Of a stretch of DNA of 64,000 nucleotides, positions 28,614 to 37,409 are shown piece after piece. The stretch lies in assembly GCA_963849955.1 (NCBI GenBank), contig CAWKJU010000022.1:6857-70856 (forward strand), read 5' to 3'. The stretch comes from CAWFGW01 sp963849955 (lineage in GTDB: Bacteria > Bacteroidota > Bacteroidia > Cytophagales > JAAEPT01). The notes beneath the pieces were generated by a model. The model worked only from the letters and a program-made list of their open reading frames with translations. It searched no databases and had not been told where the DNA came from. The first letter of the stretch is position 1. Each line of letters begins with the position of its first letter. Made by a program: the position numbers and the translations under genes.

Positions 28614-28700
28614 CGTCATTCTGAGCGCAGCGAAGAATCTCAACATAGTGAAAACGATTTACTCTCAATTGAGAGATTCATCATTTCAGTCAGAATGACG
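28614..28700. repeat. REP/MITE-like inverted-repeat element (CGTCATTCTGA...GAATCTC)
   Basis: Two 28-nt arms (28614-28641 and 28673-28700) are inverted copies. Each reads CGTCATTCTGA, ten variable bases, then GAATCTC; only the ten central bases differ between the arms. A palindromic CTCAATTGAG lies between them. The element begins 8 nt after the glyA stop and ends 16 nt before the tatC start. CGTCATTCTGAGCG...GAATCTC repeats are widespread between genes in Bacteroidota. It can also fold into one long hairpin. Confidence 0.82.
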
Positions 28701-28708
28701 AGCTAGAA

Positions 28709-29980
28709 TTATTTATAAAGTGGGAAATTTTTCATCCATGCATTTACTTCTGTTCTTACCTCAGAAATCGCTGATTCATCTTCATGATTAGTCAACACAC
28801 GATCAATCAATTGAGCGATTTTTTTCATGTCGTCTTCTTTCATATTTCGAGTTGTAACAGCAGCCGTTCCTAAGCGCATACCTGAAGTCACAAATGGAGA
28901 ACGTTCATCAAACGGAACCATGTTTTTGTTCACGGTAATGTCAGCTTTAACCAAGGCATTCTCAGCTTGCTTTCCTGTCACTCCTTTTGAAGTTAAATCA
29001 ATTAACATACAGTGATTATCTGTGCCTCCGGATATGATTTTATACCCTAAATCCACCATCGATTGAGCTAACACAGCTGCATTAGCTTTCACCTGCTTCG
29101 CATAGGCTTTATATTCATCTGTCAACGCTTCACCAAAAGCTACTGCTTTAGCAGCAATCACATGCTCTAACGGACCGCCTTGCGTTCCTGGGAATACAGC
29201 ACCATCCAACACTTGAGATAATTTTTTTACTTCTCCCTTAAGTGTTTTAAAACCCCAAGGATTTTCTATGTCTTTACCAATCATAATTAAACCACCTCGA
29301 GGACCGCGAAGGGTTTTATGAGTAGTTGTAGTGACAATATGGCAATGAGGAATAGGGTCATTCATAATACCCGCAGCTATTAAACCTGCTGGGTGAGAAA
29401 CATCTCCTAATAATACAGCTCCCACTGCGTCAGCTATTTCACGGAAACGTGCATAGTCTAAATCTCTTGAGTAGGCAGAAGCTCCACAAATAATCAATTT
29501 TGGTTTTACTTCTTTAGCAATGCGTTCTACATTGTCCATGTCAACGCGACCAGTTTCCTTTTCTACGCCATAGAAATGAGCGTCAAAATATTTACCTGAG
29601 AAGTTGACAGGCGAACCGTGTGAAAGGTGACCACCATGAGATAAATCAAAACCTAAAATGCTATCACCAGGGTTTAAAAAAGCCAACATCACCGCAGTAT
29701 TGGCCTGCGCACCTGAGTGTGGTTGTACGTTAGCCCATTCAGCACCAAACAATTTTTTAGCACGTTCGATAGCAATTGTTTCAACTTCGTCTACTACTTC
29801 ACAACCTCCATAATATCGTTTGCCTGGCAGTCCTTCAGCGTATTTGTTCGTTAAAACACTTCCCATTGCCTCCATTACTTGCTTTGAAGTAAAGTTTTCT
29901 GAAGCAATTAGTTCAATACCGTGTTCTTGTCTTTCAGCTTCTTGGCTGATTAGGTTAAATATTTCTTGGTCTCTTTGCAT
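28709..29980 (-). CDS. glyA: Serine hydroxymethyltransferase
   Basis: GlyA is a PLP enzyme that converts serine and tetrahydrofolate to glycine and 5,10-methylenetetrahydrofolate, the main one-carbon source. The 423-residue length is standard. Motifs include ELIASENFTS, the YAEGLPGKRYYGGC segment, the PLP-lysine stretch VTTTTHKTLRGPRGG, and PGTQGGPLEH. The promoter upstream matches the Bacteroidota consensus in both boxes. No riboswitch was seen in the 111-nt upstream gap. Confidence 0.98.
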   Translation of the reverse strand: MQRDQEIFNLISQEAERQEHGIELIASENFTSKQVMEAMGSVLTNKYAEGLPGKRYYGGCEVVDEVETIAIERAKKLFGAEWANVQPHSGAQANTAVMLAFLNPGDSILGFDLSHGGHLSHGSPVNFSGKYFDAHFYGVEKETGRVDMDNVERIAKEVKPKLIICGASAYSRDLDYARFREIADAVGAVLLGDVSHPAGLIAAGIMNDPIPHCHIVTTTTHKTLRGPRGGLIMIGKDIENPWGFKTLKGEVKKLSQVLDGAVFPGTQGGPLEHVIAAKAVAFGEALTDEYKAYAKQVKANAAVLAQSMVDLGYKIISGGTDNHCMLIDLTSKGVTGKQAENALVKADITVNKNMVPFDERSPFVTSGMRLGTAAVTTRNMKEDDMKKIAQLIDRVLTNHEDESAISEVRTEVNAWMKNFPLYK

Positions 29981-30003
29981 GATCTAAATATATAAACGAG
30001 GTG

Positions 30004-30034
30004 CAAAAATAGGGTTATGAAATGAGAATGCAAA
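30004..30034 (-). promoter_or_regulatory. glyA promoter (-33 / -7)
   Basis: On the minus strand TTTG (30034-30031) is followed after exactly 19 nt by TATTTTTG (30011-30004), matching the Bacteroidota vegetative consensus TTTG - 19 - TAnnTTTG. The glyA start codon is about 25 nt further downstream. Confidence 0.75.
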
Positions 30035-30091
30035 GGAGTGTTTATGAACATGTTTTGCTTGGCTGGCATTTAAAATGTTTTAAGGTTTAAA

Positions 30092-33000
30092 TCACTTTAC
30101 AACCATCAGTTTTTCTGACTGAATAATATTTCCCTCAAGATCTTTAAGCATCACTAAATAAAGTCCTGAATTGACGGATTCTAAGTGCCATTCAAACAAA
30201 TGTGTTGTAATCTCTTCTGAAAACACCACCTCTCCCACTGTGCTAATTAATTCTAACCGACCTTTTACATTAAGGTCTTTCATCTGAAGCGACACAGAAC
30301 TTTGTGTTGGGTTAGGGTACGTGATAAAGAAAGTCGATTCATCAACACTCAAATTATTGACCCCTTGTCGTTGTAAAGCGTTACAACCTTCTCCTCCTAA
30401 GTAAAACAAATTGTAAATCACATTATTCGACATGTAATACGCATGTGGATAACGATATGCTATACAACCGTAGGCGTGACTGCTTCCACTATAATTAGAA
30501 TGCACCGATTCCCACTCACCACTTGGTCGTTGATACAATTGATAAACATTTTGGTCACTTCCAACATAATAGAACACATCGGATTGTTTATTAATATCGA
30601 AATATCCGGTACATGATTTCCATGCTGTACTTGGAACTTGTTTATAGGAAAGCGCTTTTCCCGGATTATAATTGGTTCCATTGAAAGGTATTTGTTGAAA
30701 ATCACCGTTCGTATCTAAATAATAGACATTTTTCTTGGTATCAGCACGTAACATCGTTTCGTTTTTTGCATTGCTTCCAAGTGCATTTACCACCTGATTT
30801 GTGTTCATCTCTAAATAATACACAAGACCATTAGCTTGGGTAAAAAACAGTTTTTGATCCACTTGCAGAAGGTTTGCTCCAGCTACATTGCTAGCCACTA
30901 CCAACTTTGAATTATTGGGAAGAATTCTTACCAGTTGGTTGGAGGTACTTCGATAAAATAGTTGCTTTTGACTGTTAACATACAAGTGACTTTGTATATC
31001 ATTTGCCGTTGGGTGGGTAACAGCTTGCCCCCAGGTTTTGGAAATTCGGTCATAGCGAACGGATTGAACGGTGTTGGAGGTCGATTTAAAATAAACCACC
31101 ACTTCGCTCTGGTTTTCAACCAAGGCCACCGAACCCGCTGAATTTTCTGCTAACACCTCCGAATCAACCCACCGTGAAAGGTCATTATCAAAGGTCACAT
31201 ACCGAAGGTTGTTCGCATGATCGGTAAAATAGATGTGTTCGCTGATTTTGCTTAGTGCGAAGTTGTTGTTTATTCTTCCCACGGAAGTAAGGGTAGCTTT
31301 ATTTGCTGACTCGGGGTAGTTCAAAGGGCGAGGTATCCAAGCATCGTTGCTGGAAGGTGTCACGCTAACTTCAATGGTATTGGTCACACAGCCTTTACTA
31401 TCTTTAGCGTTCACCTGAAACGTCTGCAGGTCAAACACCCATTGTTCCGGGTTTAGGGTTAATCGGGACCTGAAGTTTTGATTATATAATCCATAATTCA
31501 AGTTCCAATGATTCTGCCAATCAAAATGGTAGGGTGGTGTAGTACCACTGGCTTCTACCACCAACTTATTGATAGTACATAAATCCAATGTACCGTTAAA
31601 ATCGGTAGGTTCAATTAACGTAAGTTTGGGTGCTACTGATGAAGGCACTACATCTATTAGCTCCTGAATTTTGCCATTGGCTTTGACTATTACGCTTACT
31701 TCCCCTCCCTGATAATTACCCTGCTGCCAGTTGTTGACTGTGCCTGTAGCATTAGTTATGTAGGATTTACAGTTTTGGGATGTAACCCAGCTGTTCCACG
31801 TACTTGGAAAGTACCAGCAGATTTGGGCATCTGCAGGCAGTTGAGGACCTGTGATTTGGTAGCCAAAGTTGGTGTTGTTGCAGGACAATTGGTTGGTTCT
31901 AATCAATTGAAGACCCAAGTTGGAAGCTAAGGCATAGGTAAGTTTCCAACATCCCACATTGCCAAACTGATTTTGCCAATCGGGGTGTACGCCTAAGTGA
32001 TAGGTAGTAAACTCCAACTGTTCCGCCATTGATTTTGAAAAAGACATGTGTGTCTCATCATTCACACATACATATGCGCCTGGGTGGATGATTATTTTCC
32101 CATTTCCTCTAACATTAATACCTGCATTATGCCCATCAATAGACAAAGTACCTCCCGGATATATATGAAGCTCTCCTTCTAAGTTAAGTCGTGCACCACC
32201 TCCATTTAATCGTAAGATGCCCTTATCATAAATTACCAATTGCGTGTTTTCCCTAACTATTATTTCAGCGAAAGTATCATTTGCTTCTAAAATAGCGTTT
32301 TGAGAAATGATAAACTGTCCTTGGTTTTGAAGGTCTAAGATGCCCCTATTTACTGTAATGCTTAAGTTATTGCACAGTTCATAGTCCACCGCGCCTGTAA
32401 AAGTGAGGGTACGTGTAAAAGTGTCATTATCTTCTCTATCAATTAATAAGGGTTGAGTTATGCGTTCATAACGCTCATTTACGGTTAAAAAATCGCCTGG
32501 TTCAATCGTGTTTTGTTCTCCCCAGTTGTAATTAGCGGTTTTATAAACAAACTGCATGTTTTTTTCAAAGTGAGACCCTACTATCCATAATTTATTTATG
32601 TTAGGAACATATCCATATACAAGGGTATCAGAAATTTGAGTAAAACGATTGTTATAGTAGGACATTTGAGTACCTAGACCAGCTCGATAAGCTTCAATAT
32701 CACCTACTACCCAGTTGTTGCGAAACACTTTTTCTATTTTTTGTAAGTCGGTATTACAACCTTCCCCCGCAAAACCGTTTCTGTTAATAACATTTACAAA
32801 AAAATGAAAGATGTTTAAAGGATTACCTTCAAGCGCTTTTATTATTTGACCAAATCCTAAACTCACATCATCTTCATTGCCTGGCGACCAGCTACTCTCA
32901 GGAACTGTATTAGTTGTACCCGCAGGAGAAAATATATCCACATCATTAAAACCAGGGTATTGTCGTGTAGGGATTAGTGGTAAACCTTTATCTTCCCCAT

Positions 33001-34582
33001 CCCACAAATCATAAATGGCTGCTCCTATCAGGTATTCAGATTGGATACCTTTTGTATACAAGTATTTCGATCCTCCCACAAGATAATTAGTCGTAATCAC
33101 TTCGTGTTCTGGCCAACGCCCCTCTTCATATCCACATTCTTTATCTTCCAACCTGGGATGGGCATCCATCATAAAATAAAAAGCGTGTGCCCAGCCCTCG
33201 TTAAAAGCTCCATAAGGATGATCACTTTTAAAGTAAGAGTGACTGCCTTCATTATCCAGATAAAGGGGTAATTCTCTGTAATTAGTGACCATATAAAACA
33301 CATGGTGTCCGTATTCATGGTAGATGGTCTCTTCAGTAATTTCATCTCCATCTTGTAAAAATATTTTTGGCGTTAACGTAGATGCAATTAATCTATCGGG
33401 AAGGTAAAAACTATTTCCATATTCTTGATACATTAAGATGTCTAACGAACTATTTCTAGTTAAATGAGGCTGACTGAAAATTTTACATTGAAACGCGCGA
33501 TGTACCGTCATAAAGCTTTCATCTCCTAAATATAAATTTCCCATGTCTCTGTGAAAATCATTACCAGCAGATCCTACCGTAACCTTTTCCTGTACTTGAT
33601 TGCCATCAAGATTAAAGATATTGACATTGATGGGTGTGGTAAGTGCCTGAATGTTTTCCCCTTGGTATGAACGTGTTTTGGCTACAAACTCTAAAAAAAG
33701 TTCCAGGTTTCCTTCATTAAATTGACACGTTTCGTACTTTATTTCAAAGTTACCATTAGCATCCGTATATGTACTGCCTAGTTCATCATCTAACAAGGGG
33801 TCGTTGTCTCGTAAACGCACGTAGATATGTTGCAAAGGAAATTCGACCTCTATATCTAGGTCGTTGATATATCTTTGCATCAATCTACCTTTCACTACAC
33901 CATCCTTTTCAGTACAAAAAAGCCCACTAACTCGGGCATTTGCAGGTTGTAGTTGATCATCTCCGCTATAGTTGATATAATTGGCAGCCTTTTCACTAGA
34001 CATTAAAATCTCATAAGCTAATCCGGGAATACTTACCCACTGTACGTTGGTCTTATGATCAGTAGCTAGTTCTATATCTGAAGTTGGGATTTGACTTTTT
34101 AACAAACTAATGCGTGTGGAATCGCTGGTGGCTTGAGTGCCCAACCATCGCTGTGTTGGGTTGCCATAAAAATCGGGGTGATTCCAACTTTGCACAGTTG
34201 CCCAGGGAGTAAAATAGATTTTTCCATTGGTTTTAAATTGGTTTCCTGATTCACTTTCTACTATCAACCCAATAGTTTGGGCAAAAAATGACACCTTACT
34301 TTCAGTAAATTTCAAATGAGCTGGAAACACGATGGAGTCACCTGCTGATAAACTAAGAGGTAGGTCAAGTGAAGAAAGAAATACGCCTGGGGGCAACTTA
34401 AACCGATAATTAATCAACTCTAAATCAACTGAAGTTTTAAGTACATAGTGAAGTATGAAGGAAGAGCCCTCTGGGGAAATTTCCTCAGAAATTAATTGTA
34501 AATGAACCGTTTTTGCTGTTTCTGCACTAGAGACTCTTGTTAATGCACACAGTATTATCAAAGAGAAAAAGAAATTTTTCAT
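30092..34582 (-). CDS. Secreted HExxH metalloprotease with seven-unit repeat domain and T9SS type A sorting domain
   Basis: The 1496-residue protein starts with a signal peptide (MKNFFFSLIILCALTRVSSA). A zinc-protease motif HEYGHH gives H422, E423 and H426, with E462 in FNEGWAHAF, 36 residues on, a plausible third ligand as in gluzincins. A beta-rich region with cysteines follows at about 640-1090. Residues about 1113-1390 hold seven tandem units with the core (V/I)(Y/F)(Y/F) ... N ... (V/L)Y, consistent with a seven-bladed propeller. The C-terminus is a type A sorting domain (TYPNPTQSSVSLQM ... LMVVK). The enzyme is therefore predicted to be secreted or surface bound. It starts 27 nt after the stop of the first tandem lipoprotein gene. 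The substrate is unknown. Confidence 0.82.
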   Translation of the reverse strand: MKNFFFSLIILCALTRVSSAETAKTVHLQLISEEISPEGSSFILHYVLKTSVDLELINYRFKLPPGVFLSSLDLPLSLSAGDSIVFPAHLKFTESKVSFFAQTIGLIVESESGNQFKTNGKIYFTPWATVQSWNHPDFYGNPTQRWLGTQATSDSTRISLLKSQIPTSDIELATDHKTNVQWVSIPGLAYEILMSSEKAANYINYSGDDQLQPANARVSGLFCTEKDGVVKGRLMQRYINDLDIEVEFPLQHIYVRLRDNDPLLDDELGSTYTDANGNFEIKYETCQFNEGNLELFLEFVAKTRSYQGENIQALTTPINVNIFNLDGNQVQEKVTVGSAGNDFHRDMGNLYLGDESFMTVHRAFQCKIFSQPHLTRNSSLDILMYQEYGNSFYLPDRLIASTLTPKIFLQDGDEITEETIYHEYGHHVFYMVTNYRELPLYLDNEGSHSYFKSDHPYGAFNEGWAHAFYFMMDAHPRLEDKECGYEEGRWPEHEVITTNYLVGGSKYLYTKGIQSEYLIGAAIYDLWDGEDKGLPLIPTRQYPGFNDVDIFSPAGTTNTVPESSWSPGNEDDVSLGFGQIIKALEGNPLNIFHFFVNVINRNGFAGEGCNTDLQKIEKVFRNNWVVGDIEAYRAGLGTQMSYYNNRFTQISDTLVYGYVPNINKLWIVGSHFEKNMQFVYKTANYNWGEQNTIEPGDFLTVNERYERITQPLLIDREDNDTFTRTLTFTGAVDYELCNNLSITVNRGILDLQNQGQFIISQNAILEANDTFAEIIVRENTQLVIYDKGILRLNGGGARLNLEGELHIYPGGTLSIDGHNAGINVRGNGKIIIHPGAYVCVNDETHMSFSKSMAEQLEFTTYHLGVHPDWQNQFGNVGCWKLTYALASNLGLQLIRTNQLSCNNTNFGYQITGPQLPADAQICWYFPSTWNSWVTSQNCKSYITNATGTVNNWQQGNYQGGEVSVIVKANGKIQELIDVVPSSVAPKLTLIEPTDFNGTLDLCTINKLVVEASGTTPPYHFDWQNHWNLNYGLYNQNFRSRLTLNPEQWVFDLQTFQVNAKDSKGCVTNTIEVSVTPSSNDAWIPRPLNYPESANKATLTSVGRINNNFALSKISEHIYFTDHANNLRYVTFDNDLSRWVDSEVLAENSAGSVALVENQSEVVVYFKSTSNTVQSVRYDRISKTWGQAVTHPTANDIQSHLYVNSQKQLFYRSTSNQLVRILPNNSKLVVASNVAGANLLQVDQKLFFTQANGLVYYLEMNTNQVVNALGSNAKNETMLRADTKKNVYYLDTNGDFQQIPFNGTNYNPGKALSYKQVPSTAWKSCTGYFDINKQSDVFYYVGSDQNVYQLYQRPSGEWESVHSNYSGSSHAYGCIAYRYPHAYYMSNNVIYNLFYLGGEGCNALQRQGVNNLSVDESTFFITYPNPTQSSVSLQMKDLNVKGRLELISTVGEVVFSEEITTHLFEWHLESVNSGLYLVMLKDLEGNIIQSEKLMVVK

Positions 34583-34609
34583 AAAAATTGATTTAAAAGA
34601 TGAAAAGTA

Positions 34610-35224
34610 TTATTGATTAATAAAATAGGTTTTTAGGTTCCAAACCGTAGCATTAAAGAGTTGTTTGCGAATTAAACCCACATGAGGGGCGTAATAGGTA
34701 AACTCTGGTACTAAATTGTGCTGAAACTTTGTGGTGGTAAATTTTAAGACCTCATTATATGCAGAATCTTTTATTTGTAAATTATTTAATTTTTCTCTTA
34801 TTAAATAACCGCTATATAACAATAGAGAGTCTCCCTCTGGATATGAGAAAAACATTATGGTCGGTTTAAATGTTGGTGGGGGTGATTCATCATACGTATA
34901 ATTCATCCCCCCCCTCGCCCCTGCAAGAATTTCTGTTTTATAATATGAGCTATTGTAGTTTATTAGTTGGTATTCGTAGATAATATCTAAATTACTCCTA
35001 TCTACCATCTTATTATTAGAATACGTAACCGTAATCGTATCTAAAACACCTGAAGCTGAGTCTTCATACACCCACCAGCTACCAACAGGAAAGATGACAT
35101 AGTCCTTCATCATCTGGTTGAGGTAATACGTTGGCTTTTCTTCGCTTTTGTCTTTTTTTGATGGACAGGCAGTAAATAACACTGCTGTGCTGAGTAATAA
35201 AAAGGTGCTGATTGTTTTTTTCAT
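34610..35224 (-). CDS. Tandem-family lipoprotein, copy 1
   Basis: The 204-residue product has a lipobox LFTAC (C20) and then PSKKDKSEEK. The family core FPVGSWWVYEDSASG lies near 46-60 and the conserved C-terminal block VGLIRKQLFNATVWNLKTYF near 180-200; the middle diverges from its paralogues. I recognise no described family. The coding strand has a G8 run (34907-34914 on plus) that is in frame here and encodes ARGGM. A promoter-like TATATTTA and the leader shared by the array precede it. It is probably cotranscribed with the protease gene downstream. Confidence 0.8.
   Translation of the reverse strand: MKKTISTFLLLSTAVLFTACPSKKDKSEEKPTYYLNQMMKDYVIFPVGSWWVYEDSASGVLDTITVTYSNNKMVDRSNLDIIYEYQLINYNSSYYKTEILAGARGGMNYTYDESPPPTFKPTIMFFSYPEGDSLLLYSGYLIREKLNNLQIKDSAYNEVLKFTTTKFQHNLVPEFTYYAPHVGLIRKQLFNATVWNLKTYFINQ
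34907..34914 (-). repeat. G8 homopolymer tract inside lipoprotein copy 1
   Basis: Eight C on the plus strand, G8 on the coding strand, encode part of ARGGM in frame. It is one of only two runs of eight G or C noticed in the window; the other is in copy 3. A gain or loss of one base would truncate the protein after about half its length. Confidence 0.85.
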
Positions 35225-35345
35225 AGCGTTAAAGAATCTTAAAGAGTGGTGTAAATATAAAATTTATTTTCTCATTGTGTGTTTTCAAATGAAATTTTTT
35301 ACTCTAGGGTTTGAAAAGAGGAAAAGTATTATTGATTAATAAAAT
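35225..35345. repeat. Duplicated spacer unit, copy A (promoter/leader plus neighbour's 3' end)
   Basis: This stretch is about nine-tenths identical by eye to 37410-37525. Both run from the leader with TCTTAAAGAGTG, through TAAATATAAAATTTATTTT and TTTTCAAATGAAATTTTTT, to the 3' end of the adjoining lipoprotein frame with TATTATTGATTAATAAAAT. It marks tandem duplication of a whole gene-plus-spacer unit. Confidence 0.8.
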
Positions 35346-35928
35346 ATTCTTTTAGGTTCCAAACATCGCCATTAAAAAGCTCTTTGCGGATCAAGCCAAC
35401 ATTAGGAGCATAGTAGGTGATTTCTGGAATTAGGTTATAGGTATGTTGGGTTTTTGAAAACTTCTTTACGTGTCTAAAAATTTTGCCTTTAATAGTTAAA
35501 CTATCTAGGCGCTGTGCAATTAATTCTCCTTTTAAAAGAATGATTGTATCTTTTTTTGCTGCATAAAAATTTACTACTGTTGAGAAATTCATATATAAAT
35601 AAGAATCCTGATAAATGTTATTCCCAGCATCTGCACCTCCCCAAATTTCGCCTTTATTAAACGATGAATGAAAAACCATATTTCTTATTTCATAATCATC
35701 TATTTCATCACGAGTAAATCGGCTTTCACTAGAATTCAGAGTTACAGTGTCTAAATTTCCAGATGCAGAATCCTCGTACACCCACCAACTACCCACAGGC
35801 ATAAACACATAGGTTTTAATTTCCTCATTAAAATAGTGGGTTATTTTTCCGCTATCATCTTTTGAAGGGCAGGCGGTAAATAATACGGTGGTGCTGAGTA
35901 ATAGAAAGAGCTTAAGTGTTTTTTTCAT
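35329..35928 (-). CDS. Tandem-family lipoprotein, copy 2
   Basis: The 199-residue product has lipobox LFTAC (C20), then PSKDDSGK. It carries FMPVGSWWVYEDSASG, a central KGEIWGGADAGNN segment, and the C-terminal block VGLIRKELFNGDVWNLKEYF. It is most similar to copy 3, roughly three-quarters identical by eye. At the position where copy 3 has a G8 tract, this copy has GGGGAGGTG, which keeps the frame and avoids the homopolymer. It has its own -7 box and the shared leader. The function is unknown; membrane attachment by lipid is expected. Confidence 0.82.
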   Translation of the reverse strand: MKKTLKLFLLLSTTVLFTACPSKDDSGKITHYFNEEIKTYVFMPVGSWWVYEDSASGNLDTVTLNSSESRFTRDEIDDYEIRNMVFHSSFNKGEIWGGADAGNNIYQDSYLYMNFSTVVNFYAAKKDTIILLKGELIAQRLDSLTIKGKIFRHVKKFSKTQHTYNLIPEITYYAPNVGLIRKELFNGDVWNLKEYFINQ

Positions 35929-35954
35929 GAGCTAAAGAATCTTAAAGAGTGGTA

Positions 35955-35962
35955 CAAAAGTA
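35955..35962 (-). promoter_or_regulatory. -7 box of lipoprotein copy 2 with conserved leader
   Basis: The minus strand reads TACTTTTG, matching TAnnTTTG, followed by CACTCTTTAAGATTCTTT before the start codon. The same leader, at the same distance from a -7-like box, precedes the other array members. Confidence 0.55.
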
Positions 35963-36001
35963 AAGCATGTTTGTTAACTAGGTGTTATTTATTGAAAGTT
36001 T

Positions 36002-36600
36002 TTAATTATTGATAAAATATTCTTTTAGGTTCCAGACATCACCATTAAAAAGCTCTTTGCGAATTAAACCCACATGTGGTGCATAATAAGTGACTTTGGG
36101 TAGAAGGTTGTAGGTATGTTTTGTTTTTGTGAACCTCTTAACCTGCGTATAAACATTGTCTTCAATCGTTAGACTATCTATTCGGTCTGCTATTAACTCA
36201 CCTTTTAAAAGAATGATGGTGTCATTCTTATAAGAATGAAAATTTGTAGATGTTGTAAAGCCAAAATATAAATATGAATCTTTATATGTGTTACCACCTG
36301 CATCTGCCCCCCCCAAATTTCGCCTTTATTCAACGATGAATAAAAAACCATATTTCTGATTTCATAATCATCTATTTCATCACGAGTAAAATTCTTTTCA
36401 CTAAAATTTAGAGTTACAGTGTCTAAATCAAGGGTTGCAGAATCCTCATACACCCACCAACTGCCCACAGGCATAAATACATAGGTTTTAATTTCTTCGT
36501 TGAAGTAATAGGTTATTTTTCCGCTCTCGTCTGATGAAGGACAAGCGGTAAATAATACCGAAGTGCTCAGGAGTAAGAATAGGTTTAGTGTATTTTTCAT
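36002..36600 (-). pseudogene. Tandem-family lipoprotein, copy 3, frameshifted in a G8 tract
   Basis: Two overlapping frames together encode a complete family member. The first (36600 downwards) has lipobox LFTAC and FMPVGSWWVYEDSA and runs to KGEIWGG; the second (from the same point to 36002) continues ADAGGNTYKDS to VGLIRKELFNGDVWNLKEYF. The break lies in a G8 run on the coding strand; nine G would restore one 199-residue frame, the length of copy 2. No other defect is seen, so the change is recent, reversible, or a sequencing error. As written, translation ends about 30 codons after the tract. Confidence 0.85.
36307..36314 (-). repeat. G8 homopolymer tract causing the frameshift in copy 3
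   Basis: Eight C on the plus strand correspond to nine bases (CACCTCCCC) in intact copy 2. The tract encodes the WGG of EIWGG and shifts the frame by one base. Homopolymers of this length are prone to slipped-strand change. Confidence 0.88.
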
Positions 36601-36628
36601 AGTATTAAAAGAGTCTTAAAGAGTGACA

Positions 36629-36636
36629 CAAATATA
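36629..36636 (-). promoter_or_regulatory. -7 box of lipoprotein copy 3 with conserved leader
   Basis: The minus strand reads TATATTTG, an exact TAnnTTTG match, followed by the leader CACTCTTTAAGACTCTTT and then the start codon at 36600. The intact promoter is consistent with a recently or reversibly broken gene, not an old pseudogene. Confidence 0.58.
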
Positions 36637-36733
36637 AGAAGGATTTATTGTCATGTGATAATTTTACATGGAAAAGTTGAGAATTGCATTTTTCATAAAA
36701 AAGAGATTTAAAACTTAAAACAAAAATTAAAAA

Positions 36734-37405
36734 CTAGTTGGCAATGTGGTAGTTGACTAAGTTCCACACTTCACCATTAAACATTTCTTTGCGTATTTGA
36801 CCTACTCCGCTCGCGAAGTAATTTATTTTTGGTATATATGCTGATTTTTCAAAAGGATAAGTCACTACATAGACACTTTTAAACCCATTAATCTGGTTTA
36901 TCCACTTTCTCTTCATAATACCATAGGTATTGATTGAATTTCCATAAACATGTAAGGAATCAACATCCCATGAAAAAAAGATTATACCACCTCCAATAGG
37001 TGACGGTGAATCCACAACTGTTTCTCTATAAATATTTAGTTCCGTACCTAGTTCAGAGGTATCCCCAGTATTTGCACAACCGATACTTATGGGATAAGTG
37101 AAAGAAGAAGATTCTAGAATCATTCTACAAGATTCAAAATTAAAATCAGTTTTGTTTGACACCCTAATTTCTATGTTGGATGATTGAACAGAAATAGTAT
37201 CATATCCCCCAGAAGCTGAATCCTGATACACCCACCAACTACCTACTGGAAAAACAGTAAATTTTTTTATGGTATCATCCAAATAGTAAGTCGGTTTTCC
37301 GTTGTCCCACGGATCTTTCTTTTTTCTTTCTTCGCCATCAAAAAGGCAGGAGCTTAAAGAAAACACAACCACTAAAAACAGAAAGAGATGTTGTAGTTTT
37401 TTCAT
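36734..37405 (-). CDS. Tandem-family lipoprotein, copy 4 (divergent)
   Basis: The 223-residue product has lipobox LSSC (C20) and a charged linker EERKKKDPWDNGK. FPVGSWWVYQDSASG and the C-terminal VGQIRKEMFNGEVWNLVNYH mark it as a family member. The middle is longer and more divergent than in copies 1-3 and has three cysteines of its own. Its upstream spacer (37406-37508) is nearly the same as that of copy 1. The function is unknown. Confidence 0.8.
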   Translation of the reverse strand: MKKLQHLFLFLVVVFSLSSCLFDGEERKKKDPWDNGKPTYYLDDTIKKFTVFPVGSWWVYQDSASGGYDTISVQSSNIEIRVSNKTDFNFESCRMILESSSFTYPISIGCANTGDTSELGTELNIYRETVVDSPSPIGGGIIFFSWDVDSLHVYGNSINTYGIMKRKWINQINGFKSVYVVTYPFEKSAYIPKINYFASGVGQIRKEMFNGEVWNLVNYHIAN

Positions 37406-37409
37406 TTTT

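Noticed and set aside
29981..30091. A glycine or tetrahydrofolate riboswitch before glyA.
   Set aside because: The 111-nt gap holds a standard promoter about 25 nt from the start codon and no conserved aptamer core.
36002..36316. A separate small gene of 104 codons starting at a TTG.
   Set aside because: It is the second half of lipoprotein copy 3 after the G8 frameshift: no signal peptide, and continuous similarity to copy 2.
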